Positions 24,894-33,378 of a stretch of DNA of 36,665 nt are shown here, piece by piece. The position numbers were made by a program, and so were the translations under genes. The notes beneath the pieces were generated by a model. That model was not told the DNA's origin and searched no databases. It saw nothing but the letters and a program-made list of their open reading frames with translations. This stretch comes from Gilvimarinus agarilyticus (GTDB lineage: Bacteria > Pseudomonadota > Gammaproteobacteria > Pseudomonadales > Cellvibrionaceae), in NCBI RefSeq assembly GCF_000832015.1, contig NZ_JXCJ01000001.1, positions 1,308,713-1,345,377 of the forward strand, read 5' to 3'. Numbering within the stretch: the first letter of the stretch is position 1; each line of letters opens with the position of its first letter.

Positions 24894-25813
24894 TCCTGAC
24901 TTGTAGGGCCGGTGCTTAGAATCGCGAGCCAGAGTGTGGCGCTGCGCAGAAGGCTTTTACGGTAGGGGCGCTGACTGGCTAAAAACTTTATTTTTTGCCA
25001 GTAGCTACCTTGTAGTGCAGCGGCTAAGCCGCAAAAAAATGCGTGGTCTTGTGGTGTGAGCTGGGCTTGGTAGACGTCGCCAAACGCGGCGGCTTGTTTA
25101 ATGATCGCCTGGCTGGCCTGGATTTTACCCCAGCGGCTTTGCCAGTAACCTTGTTGGCTATGCCGTAAGGCCTGACTGCCCAGTTGGGCGGCGCGGTGTT
25201 GGCGGTAATAAAGAGTGGGGGTGCTAATTGCGCTAGCGCGGCCTTGAGTGGCAGCCAATAGGGCGATCCACCAGTCGTACATCACCATATCTGGGTGGTG
25301 ACTTAACTTGTTAATTAAAGCTCTGTTGATCGCCGCAGAGGCGCCTTGTACGCAGTTATGAAAGGCAAGCCGCTGCGGCGCGTCAATGTTACCTGGATCG
25401 AGTTGGTCCATTTGCCACAAGGTTTGCTGGGGCGTGGCCGGGGGCTGCCAAACCCAGGCGTCAGAAAATATCAGGTGCGGAGTGGCCTCGTCAGTCATTT
25501 GCTGGCTGAACAAGGTTGATTTATTGTCGAGCCAGATATCGTCTTGATCAGCAATAAATACATAAGGTGATTGCGTGTGGCTTAAGGCAAACAGTAGGTT
25601 GCGGTTAACGCCTTGCCTGGGCCCCTGCAGTAAGCTTATGGGCGTGGCGCAGGTTTCGGCGCGCTGGGTAACAAGTGCGCAGGTGGCATCATCGGAGCCG
25701 TCATCACTGACGATGATGCGGGTAGGGGGAATGGCTTGGTTAAGGATACTGTCCAGCTGTTCGACGACATGATGCTCGCCATTAAAGGTGCAGATAACAA
25801 CGTCGTAATTCAC
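24866..25813 (-). CDS. GT2 glycosyltransferase (rhamnosyltransferase-like), C-terminus supplied by a repeat
   Basis: A 315-residue GT2 enzyme starting at a GTG (25813); an in-frame TAG, the stop of the upstream gene, lies ten codons before it, so no longer start is possible. The donor-site motifs are VVICTFNGEHHVVEQLDSIL, VSDDGSDD (36-42) and the metal motif D89-Q-D-D in FIADQDDIW, as in rhamnosyltransferases of O-antigen loci. The last nine residues, DTRFPPSRE, and the TGA stop are translated from the last inverted repeat of array B (24865-24893), so an ancestral end has been replaced or extended. The gene lies 27 bases downstream of a paralogous GT2 gene and converges on the sulfotransferase gene. 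Donor and acceptor are unknown. Confidence 0.87.
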   Translation of the reverse strand: MNYDVVICTFNGEHHVVEQLDSILNQAIPPTRIIVSDDGSDDATCALVTQRAETCATPISLLQGPRQGVNRNLLFALSHTQSPYVFIADQDDIWLDNKSTLFSQQMTDEATPHLIFSDAWVWQPPATPQQTLWQMDQLDPGNIDAPQRLAFHNCVQGASAAINRALINKLSHHPDMVMYDWWIALLAATQGRASAISTPTLYYRQHRAAQLGSQALRHSQQGYWQSRWGKIQASQAIIKQAAAFGDVYQAQLTPQDHAFFCGLAAALQGSYWQKIKFLASQRPYRKSLLRSATLWLAILSTGPTSQDTRFPPSRE

Positions 25814-25840
25814 AGGCCTATTGGATACTCTGGTGACGAT

Positions 25841-26872
25841 CTACATCAGCCGCATAGCGGCGGCGACGTACAGCGCGGTGCTGCTAATAGGGGTTTGGCG
25901 GTAGATGCCCGATTGGTGCAGGTGCCAGGGGGCGCGTAGCCAGTGGCGCCGGGCGTACTTAAACTGCTGCAAAATAGCGTGGCTTTCTTCGGTGAGTAAA
26001 TGCTCGGCCTTAACCAATGCCGAGATGTTGCGGTCGTTCCAGTGTTTAAAACGCCCGCGCAAGAGCATGTGGACACGCCTGAAGCGCGCGGCTGCGCTCA
26101 CACTGCCACCTACCAAGTTTTGCGAGTGCTGGCGGTAGCGCACACTGGTGTAGTCGTCGTAGATAATTTTGCCGCCGCTGCCGCTAACCATTAAGTAGGC
26201 CCACCAATCGTGGCTGACAATATCGACCATGCCTACCTGGCTTAACAGCTCGCGTGCGGCCTTGTTAATAACGATGGTGTTGCCACCGGCAATGCTTTGT
26301 ACCAAGGCATTGGCAAAACAGGGCTCGCGCTGAAACAGCGGTGAGGTGCCTATCAGCGTGCCTTTTTCGCAGATGAGAGCGGTACGTGAGCAGTACAACG
26401 CCGGAATGCCGTCGGGTACATCGGCCAGCTTGGTAAGTGCTCGCTCAAGCTTTTGGGGCTCCCAAATGTCGTCTTGGTCGCAAAAGGCAAAGTAATCGGC
26501 TTGGATATTTTGGTTACAGACTAGCGATAAAAAGTTGCTGGCAAAGCCCTGTTGCGGCCCATGGGTGATGTTTAGCGGGGTTTTACTGTGCTCTGCCTGA
26601 AACTCTTTTAGGATGTTTAAGGTGTTGTCGCTCGAGCCATCATCGGATACCCACAGGCTCCAATGCTGGTGGGTCTGGCTTTGTAGCGAGCTGAGCTGTT
26701 CGGGTAAAAACTCCTGACCGTCGTAGGTGGCCATTAAAATGGCAACACTGGCCGGAGTGGTATCGTTAACAGGTTTGTGGTGCGACAATAGGCGAGCGGC
26801 ACGGCCAAAGCCTTGCTCCGGCGCTAGCAGTGCGCTTACTTGATGGTTGGCGTCGTCCCGTACCACTTCCAT
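25841..26872 (-). CDS. GT2 glycosyltransferase (rhamnosyltransferase-like)
   Basis: ATG 26872 is preferred; a GAGGA tract lies about 11 bases upstream of it, while a TTG at 26890 would add six residues and overlap that ribosome site. The 343-residue protein has the same GT2 core as the next gene: VAILMATYDGQEFLPEQLSS, VSDDGSSDN and the acidic D132-Q-D-D in FCDQDDIW, then ALVQSIAGGNTIVINKAAR and SHDWW. The first ~40 residues are an extension absent from the paralogue. The two genes are probably a tandem duplication and form a two-gene transcript, with a candidate promoter at 26991-27020. Likely role is addition of a deoxysugar such as rhamnose to a surface glycan, inferred from family resemblance only. 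Confidence 0.87.
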   Translation of the reverse strand: MEVVRDDANHQVSALLAPEQGFGRAARLLSHHKPVNDTTPASVAILMATYDGQEFLPEQLSSLQSQTHQHWSLWVSDDGSSDNTLNILKEFQAEHSKTPLNITHGPQQGFASNFLSLVCNQNIQADYFAFCDQDDIWEPQKLERALTKLADVPDGIPALYCSRTALICEKGTLIGTSPLFQREPCFANALVQSIAGGNTIVINKAARELLSQVGMVDIVSHDWWAYLMVSGSGGKIIYDDYTSVRYRQHSQNLVGGSVSAAARFRRVHMLLRGRFKHWNDRNISALVKAEHLLTEESHAILQQFKYARRHWLRAPWHLHQSGIYRQTPISSTALYVAAAMRLM

Positions 26873-27261
26873 GCTGTTGCTAATCCTCAAAAGTACATCT
26901 CTAGACTGGGTTTAAGTTAAGGTGGACTTAAACGAACTGTGCCTAAGTTGGAGCTGTTGGCCCCACCGGATGGCTCTGACACGAGTGAGTATTATAGCGG
27001 TGGGTGGCGCTAAATGCTAAGGACTGGCAACAAAGTCCCCGCTTTCTTATATCGTTTTGTGGCCGTATTCAAAACTCTTAGCACTATTGTGTGATGAACA
27101 CCTAAATTACGCCATTTCATTGTAGCCCCTTTGGGTTGTCACACCCGTGGAAACAAGCCTCGCAGCCTGCCTGGCAATTGTGAAATGGTGCGATTTCAGG
27201 GAGAATGGCGCGCTTACGTTAATGGCCCCCTGGGCCTGTCCAAGTCCTAAGATCTGAAACT
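26873..27261. other. Divergent intergenic region between GT2 pair and prfC
   Basis: This 389-base space carries no repeat copy and no credible coding frame. It holds the minus-strand promoter candidate at 26991-27020. For prfC only a weak candidate is visible, TTGTGA (27178-27183) and GAGAAT (27201-27206) with 17 bases between. I see no tRNA fold or riboswitch-like element. Confidence 0.5.
26991..27020 (-). promoter_or_regulatory. Candidate sigma-70 promoter for the two minus-strand GT2 genes
   Basis: Reading the minus strand, TTAGCA (27020-27015) is followed after 18 bases by a perfect TATAAT (26996-26991). It lies about 120 bases upstream of ATG 26872 in the right direction. The match at -10 is exact and at -35 four of six. 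Confidence 0.5.
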
Positions 27262-28845
27262 ATGTCTCACGCTAACCTGCTTAAAAACATCCACAAGCGG
27301 CGCACCTTTGCGATTATTTCGCACCCGGACGCCGGTAAAACCACCATTACGGAAAAGCTCTTGCTATTTGGCAATGCTATTCAGGTGGGCGGCTCGGTAA
27401 AAGGTAAGCGGGGGCCTCATGCTAAATCGGACTGGATGACGATGGAGCAGGAGCGGGGGATCTCTGTGACCTCATCGGTGATGCAGTTTCCTTACAAAGA
27501 GCGCATCGTTAACCTGTTGGATACCCCGGGGCACGAAGACTTCTCGGAAGATACCTACCGCACCTTAACGGCCGTGGATTCGGTGTTGATGGTGATCGAC
27601 GGGGCAAAAGGTGTGGAGGATCGCACGATTAAACTGATGGAAGTGTGTCGTTTGCGCGATACTCCCATTTTATCGTTTATCAACAAAATGGACCGTGATA
27701 TTCGCGACCCGATCGAGGTGTTGGACGAGGTTGAAGAGGTGCTGAAGATCGCCGCTGCGCCTATTAACTGGCCGCTGGGCATGGGGCGTGAGTTTAAGGG
27801 CGTGTACAACCTTTATACCGACACCATCCACGTGTTTGCCTCGGGGCACGGGCATATGATTCCGCCGGATACCCAGATTAAAGGGCTCGATAGCGACGAG
27901 GCAACCGAGCTGCTGGGCAGTTACGCCGAGGATATCCGTGAAGAGATCGAGCTGGTACGCGGCGCGACTCATGAGTTTGATTTAGAGGAGTATTTGGCGG
28001 GCCGTATGACGCCGGTATTTTTTGGTACAGCATTGGCGAACTTTGGTGTGCGCGAGATGCTCGATGGTTTTGTCGAGTGGGCACCTAAGCCTATCGGTCG
28101 TGAAACCAAAAGCCATTTCGTTGAGGCCGAAAATGAGTCGTTTAGCGGCTTTGTATTTAAAATTCAGGCCAATATGGACCCGCGCCACCGCGATCGTATT
28201 GCGTTTATGCGGGTGTGCTCGGGGGTTTACCGTAAGGGCATGAAGATGCGTCATGTGCGCTTGGGTAAAGACGTTAAAATATCCGATGCGGTAACCTTTA
28301 TGGCCGGCGACCGCGAGTCGGTAGAAGAGGCAGTGGCCGGGGATATTATCGGCCTGCACAATCACGGGACCATTCAAATCGGCGATACCTTCACCGAAGG
28401 TGAAGATCTAAAGTTTACCGGTATTCCACATTTTGCCCCCGAGCTGTTTCGCCGTATACGCTTAAAGGACCCGCTTAAAACCAAAGCGTTGCAAAAAGGC
28501 TTACAGCAGTTGTCCGAAGAGGGCTCGACCCAGGTGTTTTTCCCGCTTAACAATAACGATATTGTGGTGGGTGCGGTGGGTGTGCTGCAGTTTGAGGTAG
28601 TGGCGTACCGTTTAAAAGACGAGTACAAAGTCGAGGCGATTTACGAGCCTGTGAGTATCGCAACCGCCCGCTGGACGGACTGCGATGACCCTAAAAAGCT
28701 CGAAGAGTTTAAGCGTAAGTGCGCCGATAACCTGTGCATTGATGGCGGCGGGCATTTAACCTATTTAGCGCCTACCCGGGTTAATTTGTCTTTGGCGGAA
28801 GAGCGCTATCCCGACGTGCTGTTTAGGGCTACTCGCGAGCACTAA
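27262..28845 (+). CDS. prfC: Peptide chain release factor 3
   Basis: A translational GTPase of 527 residues, the usual length of RF3. It removes RF1 or RF2 from the ribosome after peptide release in the cytoplasm. The G domain is complete: G1 SHPDAGKTT (20-28), switch I region ending [15 protein letters not shown]3 DTPGHEDF (87-94) and G4 NKMD (141-144). Domains 2 and 3 follow, with the RF3-typical [20 protein letters not shown] near the C-terminal half. The start [20 protein letters not shown] fits other RF3 proteins; the ribosome site is weak (TAAGA at about 27248). The gene is monocistronic: it is divergent from the GT2 pair and convergent with the TonB-domain gene. It marks the return to core genome after the glycan locus. 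Confidence 0.97.
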   Translation: MSHANLLKNIHKRRTFAIISHPDAGKTTITEKLLLFGNAIQVGGSVKGKRGPHAKSDWMTMEQERGISVTSSVMQFPYKERIVNLLDTPGHEDFSEDTYRTLTAVDSVLMVIDGAKGVEDRTIKLMEVCRLRDTPILSFINKMDRDIRDPIEVLDEVEEVLKIAAAPINWPLGMGREFKGVYNLYTDTIHVFASGHGHMIPPDTQIKGLDSDEATELLGSYAEDIREEIELVRGATHEFDLEEYLAGRMTPVFFGTALANFGVREMLDGFVEWAPKPIGRETKSHFVEAENESFSGFVFKIQANMDPRHRDRIAFMRVCSGVYRKGMKMRHVRLGKDVKISDAVTFMAGDRESVEEAVAGDIIGLHNHGTIQIGDTFTEGEDLKFTGIPHFAPELFRRIRLKDPLKTKALQKGLQQLSEEGSTQVFFPLNNNDIVVGAVGVLQFEVVAYRLKDEYKVEAIYEPVSIATARWTDCDDPKKLEEFKRKCADNLCIDGGGHLTYLAPTRVNLSLAEERYPDVLFRATREH

Positions 28846-28876
28846 GCCACTGCGCCGGGTTGGTTTTGCCCTGCTC

Positions 28877-29325
28877 GTCACTCCCGACGGTGGTCGGGAG
28901 CTCCGCGCCTTTTAAAAACGTCATTCCCGCGTATGGGGGAATCTAGTGGCTTTGTTATTTGAAGTCACTCCGTTCTCCGTACCCCATCACTCGTTCCCCG
29001 TCTTTAAGTCACTTGGCCCCCGATCGCCGCTTCGCTCTGTCGGGGGCGACGGTGTAGTTGGGTGTTGCGTCGTCATTCCCGGTCATGATCGGAAATCTAG
29101 TGCCTTTATCTCGTCATTCCCGCGAAGGCGGGAATCTAGTGGCTTTGTTATTTGAAGTCATTCCGTCCTCCGTACCCCATCACTCGTCCCCCGTCTTAAA
29201 GCCACTGGATCCCGGGTCTACGCTGCGCTCCGCCCGGGACGACGTTGTAGTGTGGTTGCTTTGGTTGTCGGTCGGGCATTTAGCGCCCTTTCATTCGTCA
29301 TTCCCGCGAAGGCGGGAATCTAGTG
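28877..29325. repeat. Composite palindromic repeat array C (5 copies)
   Basis: Five copies of the inverted repeat lie at 28877-28905, 28920-28948, 29072-29102, 29113-29141 and 29297-29325. Pairs start 43 (28877/28920) and 41 (29072/29113) bases apart; a truncated type-2 half precedes the last copy at about 29262-29288. GC-rich palindromes lie at CCCCCGA 29017-29023 with TCGGGGG 29040-29046 and CCCGGG 29211-29216 with CCCGGG 29233-29238. The spacer TTTGAAGTCACTCCGTTCTC recurs at 28959-28978. The array fills the space between the convergent prfC and TonB-domain genes; the short frames in it are repeat translations, not genes. Confidence 0.9.
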
Positions 29326-29335
29326 TCTAGAACCA

Positions 29336-29361
29336 AAAAGCGCGGCCTTGGCCGCGCTTTT
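29336..29361 (-). terminator. Rho-independent terminator (probably bidirectional)
   Basis: A perfect hairpin has arms AAAAGCGCGGCC (29336-29347) and GGCCGCGCTTTT (29350-29361) with a two-base loop. It lies just past the stop of the minus-strand TonB-domain gene, and on that strand the stem is followed by a T run. Read on the plus strand it could also stop transcripts running out of array C. Confidence 0.85.
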
Positions 29362-29365
29362 GCTA

Positions 29366-30577
29366 TTACTGCTGCTGGAGTTGAAACGTAATGGGGATGG
29401 TAAACTCGTGAACTTGCCCCGTGATGACCTCAGGCACCTCAGTAAAAGGCTCTGCCGATTCAACGGCGTCCATGGCTTCATCGTTTAATACGCTGTATTC
29501 GGTTTCTTCAATCAAGGCCGCACTTAGCAACTCGCCCTGACGGTCGATGCTAATCGCAATACGAATCGAGCCTTCATAACCGCGCTGCATGGCGCGGCGT
29601 GGGTAGCTGATCTCGCCCTGTACTTTGCGCACGAGGTTAGAGAAGTAGCGTTGGCTTGCGAGAATCGATTCGGCGGTAAAGGTGGGGACAAAGTCTTCGT
29701 CGGATTCATCCACAGACTCTTCTTTGGGAACCACAGGTGCGGCACTGCTGGCAACACTTGAGGAGCTGCTGGCCACCGCCGGAATAGAGCTCTCGACTCT
29801 TGCGGCCTGGCTGCTGGCCTCAGCCGTGTTATTGGCGATAGCCGAGGGTGTCGGCGGTATCTCGATTTTTGGTTTAGCAACCGTTGTCGCGGGTACCACG
29901 ACCGGCGCTACGGCAACCTCTTGCTCGGGTTCGGGGGCAGGTTCTGGTTCTGGCTCAGGCTCTGGTGCGCCCCACAATGCGACTTGATCAATACGCTCGG
30001 CCGTTGGGCTAATGCTCGCGTAGCGGCTTGTTAGAGAGGCACTGACATCGCCGCTAACCAGCAGTTGCTCGCGATAGGTAGAAGATAATGGCACCCGGCC
30101 CAGCCAGGTGCTGAGTAATAGGCCAAAAAAGTTATCGTCGGGTATGGTGCCCAGGGTAATACTGTTAACGCTGAAGGCGACACCTTCGCCCGGATTTAAC
30201 GCAAATACCACATGGTCATTTTCCAGCAGGCGCTCCTGAAACATCGTAGTAAAAGCGACCATGTTGTCCGCTTGCTCGGTAAGTGCGCTGCCGCGGATGT
30301 TGATGGCCATCCCTTCGATCCACATGCGGCTAAATTTACGCGCGGCAATGCCCCGCTCGGCGGTAATTTTTAGCTCCATGCGCATGGGTTGGTCGGCGGC
30401 CAACAGTTCGCTTGCATCGCTGCTTAGAGTCTCACTGTATAGCGCACCTATAAATTGATCGCGGCTGAGTTCTTGGTGTACGGCCATGCCATTTAGTAGG
30501 GGGGCGCCAACGGCTCCGTTAACGCTAAAAAATAACAGGGCTAGGATCCAATAAACAGGGATTCTGAGTGTACGCAT
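29366..30577 (-). CDS. Chalcone isomerase-like domain fused to a TonB C-terminal domain
   Basis: A 403-residue exported protein. Residues 1-25 are a hydrophobic signal or anchor (RIPVYWILALLFFSVNGAVG). Residues about 30-190 match the bacterial chalcone isomerase-like family: FIGALYSETLSSDASELLAA, the MRMELKITAERG strand, GEGVAFSVNSITLGTIPDD and FFGLLLSTWLGRVPLSS. A Pro-Glu repeat linker (about 203-220) and an Ala/Ser-rich linker follow. Residues 311-403 form a TonB C-terminal domain: ISYPRRAMQRGYEGSIRIAI, then LNDEAMDAVESAEPF. The N-terminal segment lacks the His of the TonB SxxxH transmembrane motif, so coupling to ExbB/ExbD is doubtful. It would act in the periplasm. It is convergent with prfC and divergent from the CNB gene; a strong terminator follows. 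The physiological role is unknown. Confidence 0.85.
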   Translation of the reverse strand: MRTLRIPVYWILALLFFSVNGAVGAPLLNGMAVHQELSRDQFIGALYSETLSSDASELLAADQPMRMELKITAERGIAARKFSRMWIEGMAINIRGSALTEQADNMVAFTTMFQERLLENDHVVFALNPGEGVAFSVNSITLGTIPDDNFFGLLLSTWLGRVPLSSTYREQLLVSGDVSASLTSRYASISPTAERIDQVALWGAPEPEPEPEPAPEPEQEVAVAPVVVPATTVAKPKIEIPPTPSAIANNTAEASSQAARVESSIPAVASSSSSVASSAAPVVPKEESVDESDEDFVPTFTAESILASQRYFSNLVRKVQGEISYPRRAMQRGYEGSIRIAISIDRQGELLSAALIEETEYSVLNDEAMDAVESAEPFTEVPEVITGQVHEFTIPITFQLQQQ

Positions 30578-30936
30578 AGGGCTCGCTTCGCTTTATTCTT
30601 GGGTTATCGGCAAGTACCTGAGACCAGGGCATTGATCGGCAGGCATGAGTGAGCCGTTTGCGAGGTGGGTGCAAAGACAGTGGTGTTCGACAAGGCTTAC
30701 ACGACTTCTATTGCAATTCAAACCAGCTCTGGCTCTTTTTTAAGCTATAGAGCGATACTCTACCTAAAAATAGGCGTATAGAAAAGTTTAATGCGTCAAA
30801 TCGGCAATCAATATTTGCACTGGGCTATTATCACCGTTATAAAGTCTAAAGAGGAATTGTTAAGGGGTTTATCTGGTCATCCGGTTATAAAAGCCCTCAA
30901 AAATTGTTGCCGACAGCGGAGAAGATCAACCGGCGT
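30578..30936. other. Divergent intergenic region between TonB-domain gene and cyclic nucleotide-binding gene
   Basis: The region is A+T-rich between about 30720 and 30900 and carries no repeat copy. It contains the plus-strand promoter candidate at 30815-30843. No clear minus-strand promoter or coding frame is seen. A TTG at 30904 in frame with the next gene is not favoured as its start. Confidence 0.5.
30815..30843 (+). promoter_or_regulatory. Candidate sigma-70 promoter for the cyclic nucleotide-binding/PilZ group
   Basis: TTGCAC (30815-30820) and TATAAA (30838-30843) are separated by 17 bases, about 94 bases before ATG 30937. The -10 is a five of six match; the -35 is three of six. Confidence 0.45.
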
Positions 30937-31626
30937 ATGGAGATAAAGCTAATTCAAAAGTTCCAGCGCGAGACAGTGGACCAGCTGCTCTCGGCGATCC
31001 CCTTTTTTAAAGCCGTTCGACAGCACGATTTAGGGCAGTTTGAGGTGCTGTTGGCTCACTCGCGAATTATTACCTTTCAACCTGGCGAAGTTGTTGTGCA
31101 CCGTGGTGATGGCGATCAGAGTCTGTACTTTTTGCTAAAAGGTTGTCTTGCGGTTTACCCGAGTGAAGCCCTGCAAGGGGAGCCGGTAAACATGATTACC
31201 CCCGGTGAGGTGTTTGGGGACTTAGCTCGCCTTACCCATCAGCCGCGTTCAGCTACGATCGTGGCCGACCATAAAAGCCGCGAGGCTATGGTGTTTGCTG
31301 CCGACTTTAGTGTGTTTGGTGAACTTGACTCGATCTCTCCCATCAGCCTGCACACTAAGCTTTTGTATTATCGCAATACTGTCCACAACCTGCGCTGGAA
31401 GCTTGAGGTGTACCGCTCGATGCACCCGGATGCTCCGCTGGCGAACGAGCACAGGGCCATAAAATTGTACGTTGGGCCCAAAGGTTGTCTGCAAGAGTTG
31501 CAGTCGCTACACGAGCAAGCCTGCAAACTGGCTGCTTTGTTGGTTAGCTGGAACCACCGCTTTGGTGCGATTACCCACGATGAGCCGCCGGTTAGCGATC
31601 GGTTGGTAAAGGCCCTCGAGCGCTGA
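30937..31626 (+). CDS. Cyclic nucleotide-binding domain protein
   Basis: ATG 30937 is preferred over TTG 30904 because GGAGAAG (30918-30924) lies ahead of it. The 229-residue protein has a cyclic nucleotide-binding beta-roll at about residues 22-140: PFFKAV, FQPGEVVVHRGDGDQSLYFL and the phosphate-binding cassette FGDLARL with PRSAT, close to the FGELALL...PRAAT pattern of Crp-like proteins that bind cAMP or cGMP. The C-terminal ~90 residues are helical and show no helix-turn-helix that I can recognise, so it is not an obvious Crp transcription factor; it may relay the signal to partners. The PilZ gene lies 180 bases downstream in the same direction. Ligand binding is likely by motif; the output is unknown. 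Confidence 0.8.
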   Translation: MEIKLIQKFQRETVDQLLSAIPFFKAVRQHDLGQFEVLLAHSRIITFQPGEVVVHRGDGDQSLYFLLKGCLAVYPSEALQGEPVNMITPGEVFGDLARLTHQPRSATIVADHKSREAMVFAADFSVFGELDSISPISLHTKLLYYRNTVHNLRWKLEVYRSMHPDAPLANEHRAIKLYVGPKGCLQELQSLHEQACKLAALLVSWNHRFGAITHDEPPVSDRLVKALER

Positions 31627-31806
31627 TTTGCTCCGCAAGTGTTAATTGAGTGATACTTAGCGGCGTTAGCAATACAGAGCGGCGCTTTGTTTATTGGGCA
31701 TGTATTGCCCATAGGCTTATCGGCCGCGCGCGGTTGTGGTTAAACGACACAGCGTTTGCTCACCCCTAACGCCCAACGACTGACCCGAAAGTACGCAATA
31801 TCGATT

Positions 31807-32490
31807 ATGGAATTTTCCGACCTGAAACTGCCTTACGGCACCACACTGCAACTACAGGTGACCAATAGTGCCGGCCAACCCGAGCGCTATACTTCGCGCT
31901 TGATTGGGGCAATACCGGGGCGCAGTTTGATTTTTAGCGTGCCCCGCACCGCGGGTAAAGCGGCGCGCTTTCGCGCCGGGCAAAAGTTGGCGGTACGGCT
32001 CATGGTGGCTAACGGTATCGGTCTGTTTGCTGCCGTGGTTGAGGCGCAAACGGCAGAGCCATACCCTTTGCTGCATGTTAGCTACCCAGAGGCGGTGACC
32101 TTTAAGGGGATTCGCGGCGCGACCCGGGTGGGAGTCGATTTGGCGGTGGAGGTTACCAATCAGGATGATGTGTCGGGCGTTAAAACGAATGGCAGTATTG
32201 CCGATATAAGTATATCCGGCGCACGGCTTGAGCTGCGTGAGGCGGTAGTAAGTGTTGGCGATACGCTGACACTGGCTGCAGATGTGACAATCGCGGGCCT
32301 CATGCGGCCGCTAACAGCCACCGCCGTGGTGCGCTCACGCATAGAGCGCAGTACTAAAGAGCACGCTCAGGGGATGCCTGCCGTGTATGGAGTTGAATTT
32401 ACCGAGCGCGACCAAGACGCTCTGTTGGTGCTTTACGCTTATGTTTTTGCGCGAATTGTTGAAGAGCAAATGCCCCGGGAGTTGCCCTAA
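31807..32490 (+). CDS. PilZ-domain protein, YcgR-like
   Basis: The 227-residue protein has an N-terminal beta-rich YcgR-N-like domain (KLPYGTTLQLQVTN, then SLIFSVPRTAGKAARFRAGQ) and a C-terminal PilZ domain. The c-di-GMP binding signatures are present: R-G-A-T-R in IRGATRVGVDL, then the D-x-S-x-x-G motif in ADISISGARLEL. Proteins with this layout act as c-di-GMP-dependent brakes or regulators of motility or surface processes. ATG 31807 gives the usual MEFSDLKLP start; a TTG at 31756 in the same frame has no ribosome site, and the site before 31807 is also weak. The next gene overlaps its 3' end by 50 bases, so the two are translationally coupled. Binding by motif is well supported; target unknown. 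Confidence 0.85.
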   Translation: MEFSDLKLPYGTTLQLQVTNSAGQPERYTSRLIGAIPGRSLIFSVPRTAGKAARFRAGQKLAVRLMVANGIGLFAAVVEAQTAEPYPLLHVSYPEAVTFKGIRGATRVGVDLAVEVTNQDDVSGVKTNGSIADISISGARLELREAVVSVGDTLTLAADVTIAGLMRPLTATAVVRSRIERSTKEHAQGMPAVYGVEFTERDQDALLVLYAYVFARIVEEQMPRELP

Positions 32491-33295
32491 GCCACTTGCG
32501 ATTAGTGTGGCCTTGGTATTTTGCGCCTGTGTTGCGCCGGCACTTATGACGCAAAACGTACTAGCGCAAAGTGCTAACGACGATGTCGACGTCCACCAGT
32601 TACATTTGCCGCGCACTTATTTGCGCTACCTTCCCGTTATGCTCGATGGTGCCCGGCTGATGGCGGCCGATGAGCACTGTGCTCAGTTTTTATCGGGCGA
32701 TCTTAATATCGATAAAAGTACTCAGACTCACCCGGTATTTCGTTATCAGTGCCGCGATCCGGCGGGCCAAACCTATCGTTGGCATATTGATGGGCAAAGC
32801 TTAGAGGTGCTGGACGATACCCGAGCCGGCGGACGTATTAGTTTTGATGAGCTTGCCGCCGAGTACGAGAAAGCGCGGGAGCAGGCACGCCAGTTAGCCG
32901 CTGAACGTCAGGCACAAATTGACGCCCTACAGCTCGAGCGCCAGCAAGTGGCCGCCGAGCGCGAAGCCGAACGCCTGGCGCGCGAGCAACTAGCGGCCGA
33001 GCAACAAGAGCAGGCACGGCGGGCACGACTGTGGCAAAAGTGTCAGACGCTGTTGGCCGAGCAAACGGACGATATGATAGAGAGGGAGTGGTTAACTCTG
33101 ATGCAGCCAGAGCCCGAGGTCAGTTCCGGGCGGGTGCGTTTTGCGCTCGATTTTAATGCGCGCAATCTGAATGGTCAGGCGCTTAAGTACCGGGCTTTTT
33201 GCGATGCGAAAATAGAAGGTGAGGCCTTGACTGTCGAGATTCACCCCCGCGCTTTAGCGCAGGCAGCTTCAGACTCGGGTACCGAGGTAGACTGA
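32441..33295 (+). CDS. Exported coiled-coil protein of unknown function
   Basis: I do not recognise this family. ATG 32441 gives a signal peptide: a basic start MFLRELLKSK, a hydrophobic core AISVALVFCACVAPAL and a cleavage site after VLA in NVLAQSAND. An upstream frame extension to 32387 has no signal-like start. The mature protein begins with about 100 residues holding two or more Cys (DEHCAQF, YQCRDP, which could form a disulfide), then a long Ala/Glu/Arg/Gln-rich coiled coil (EREAERLAREQLAAEQQEQA and flanks), and a C-terminal domain with QKCQTLL and YRAFCDAKIEGE. It overlaps the PilZ gene, so a periplasmic or envelope role downstream of c-di-GMP is possible but unproven. A terminator follows its end. 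Confidence 0.7.
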   Translation: MFLRELLKSKCPGSCPKPLAISVALVFCACVAPALMTQNVLAQSANDDVDVHQLHLPRTYLRYLPVMLDGARLMAADEHCAQFLSGDLNIDKSTQTHPVFRYQCRDPAGQTYRWHIDGQSLEVLDDTRAGGRISFDELAAEYEKAREQARQLAAERQAQIDALQLERQQVAAEREAERLAREQLAAEQQEQARRARLWQKCQTLLAEQTDDMIEREWLTLMQPEPEVSSGRVRFALDFNARNLNGQALKYRAFCDAKIEGEALTVEIHPRALAQAASDSGTEVD

Positions 33296-33378
33296 TTTAG
33301 GTTGCCCCGTGATAGCTCGGCCAGCGCAAGGCTCTTGCTGCTGCTGGTGCCGCTTTTTTAACGTGGGTTAAGGTATAA

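Noticed and set aside
26873-27261. tRNA or riboswitch in the intergenic region before prfC
   Set aside because: No T-loop motif or cloverleaf arms and no conserved riboswitch core could be seen.
28946-29330. Two plus-strand open frames in array C
   Set aside because: They consist of repeat-encoded peptide (FPRRRES-like), the same as in the other arrays.
29336-29361. Operator palindrome
   Set aside because: The perfect stem with flanking A and T runs next to a stop codon fits a terminator much better.
32387-32440. Upstream start at 32387 for the exported coiled-coil protein
   Set aside because: It would put 18 residues without signal-peptide character before a good signal peptide that starts at ATG 32441.
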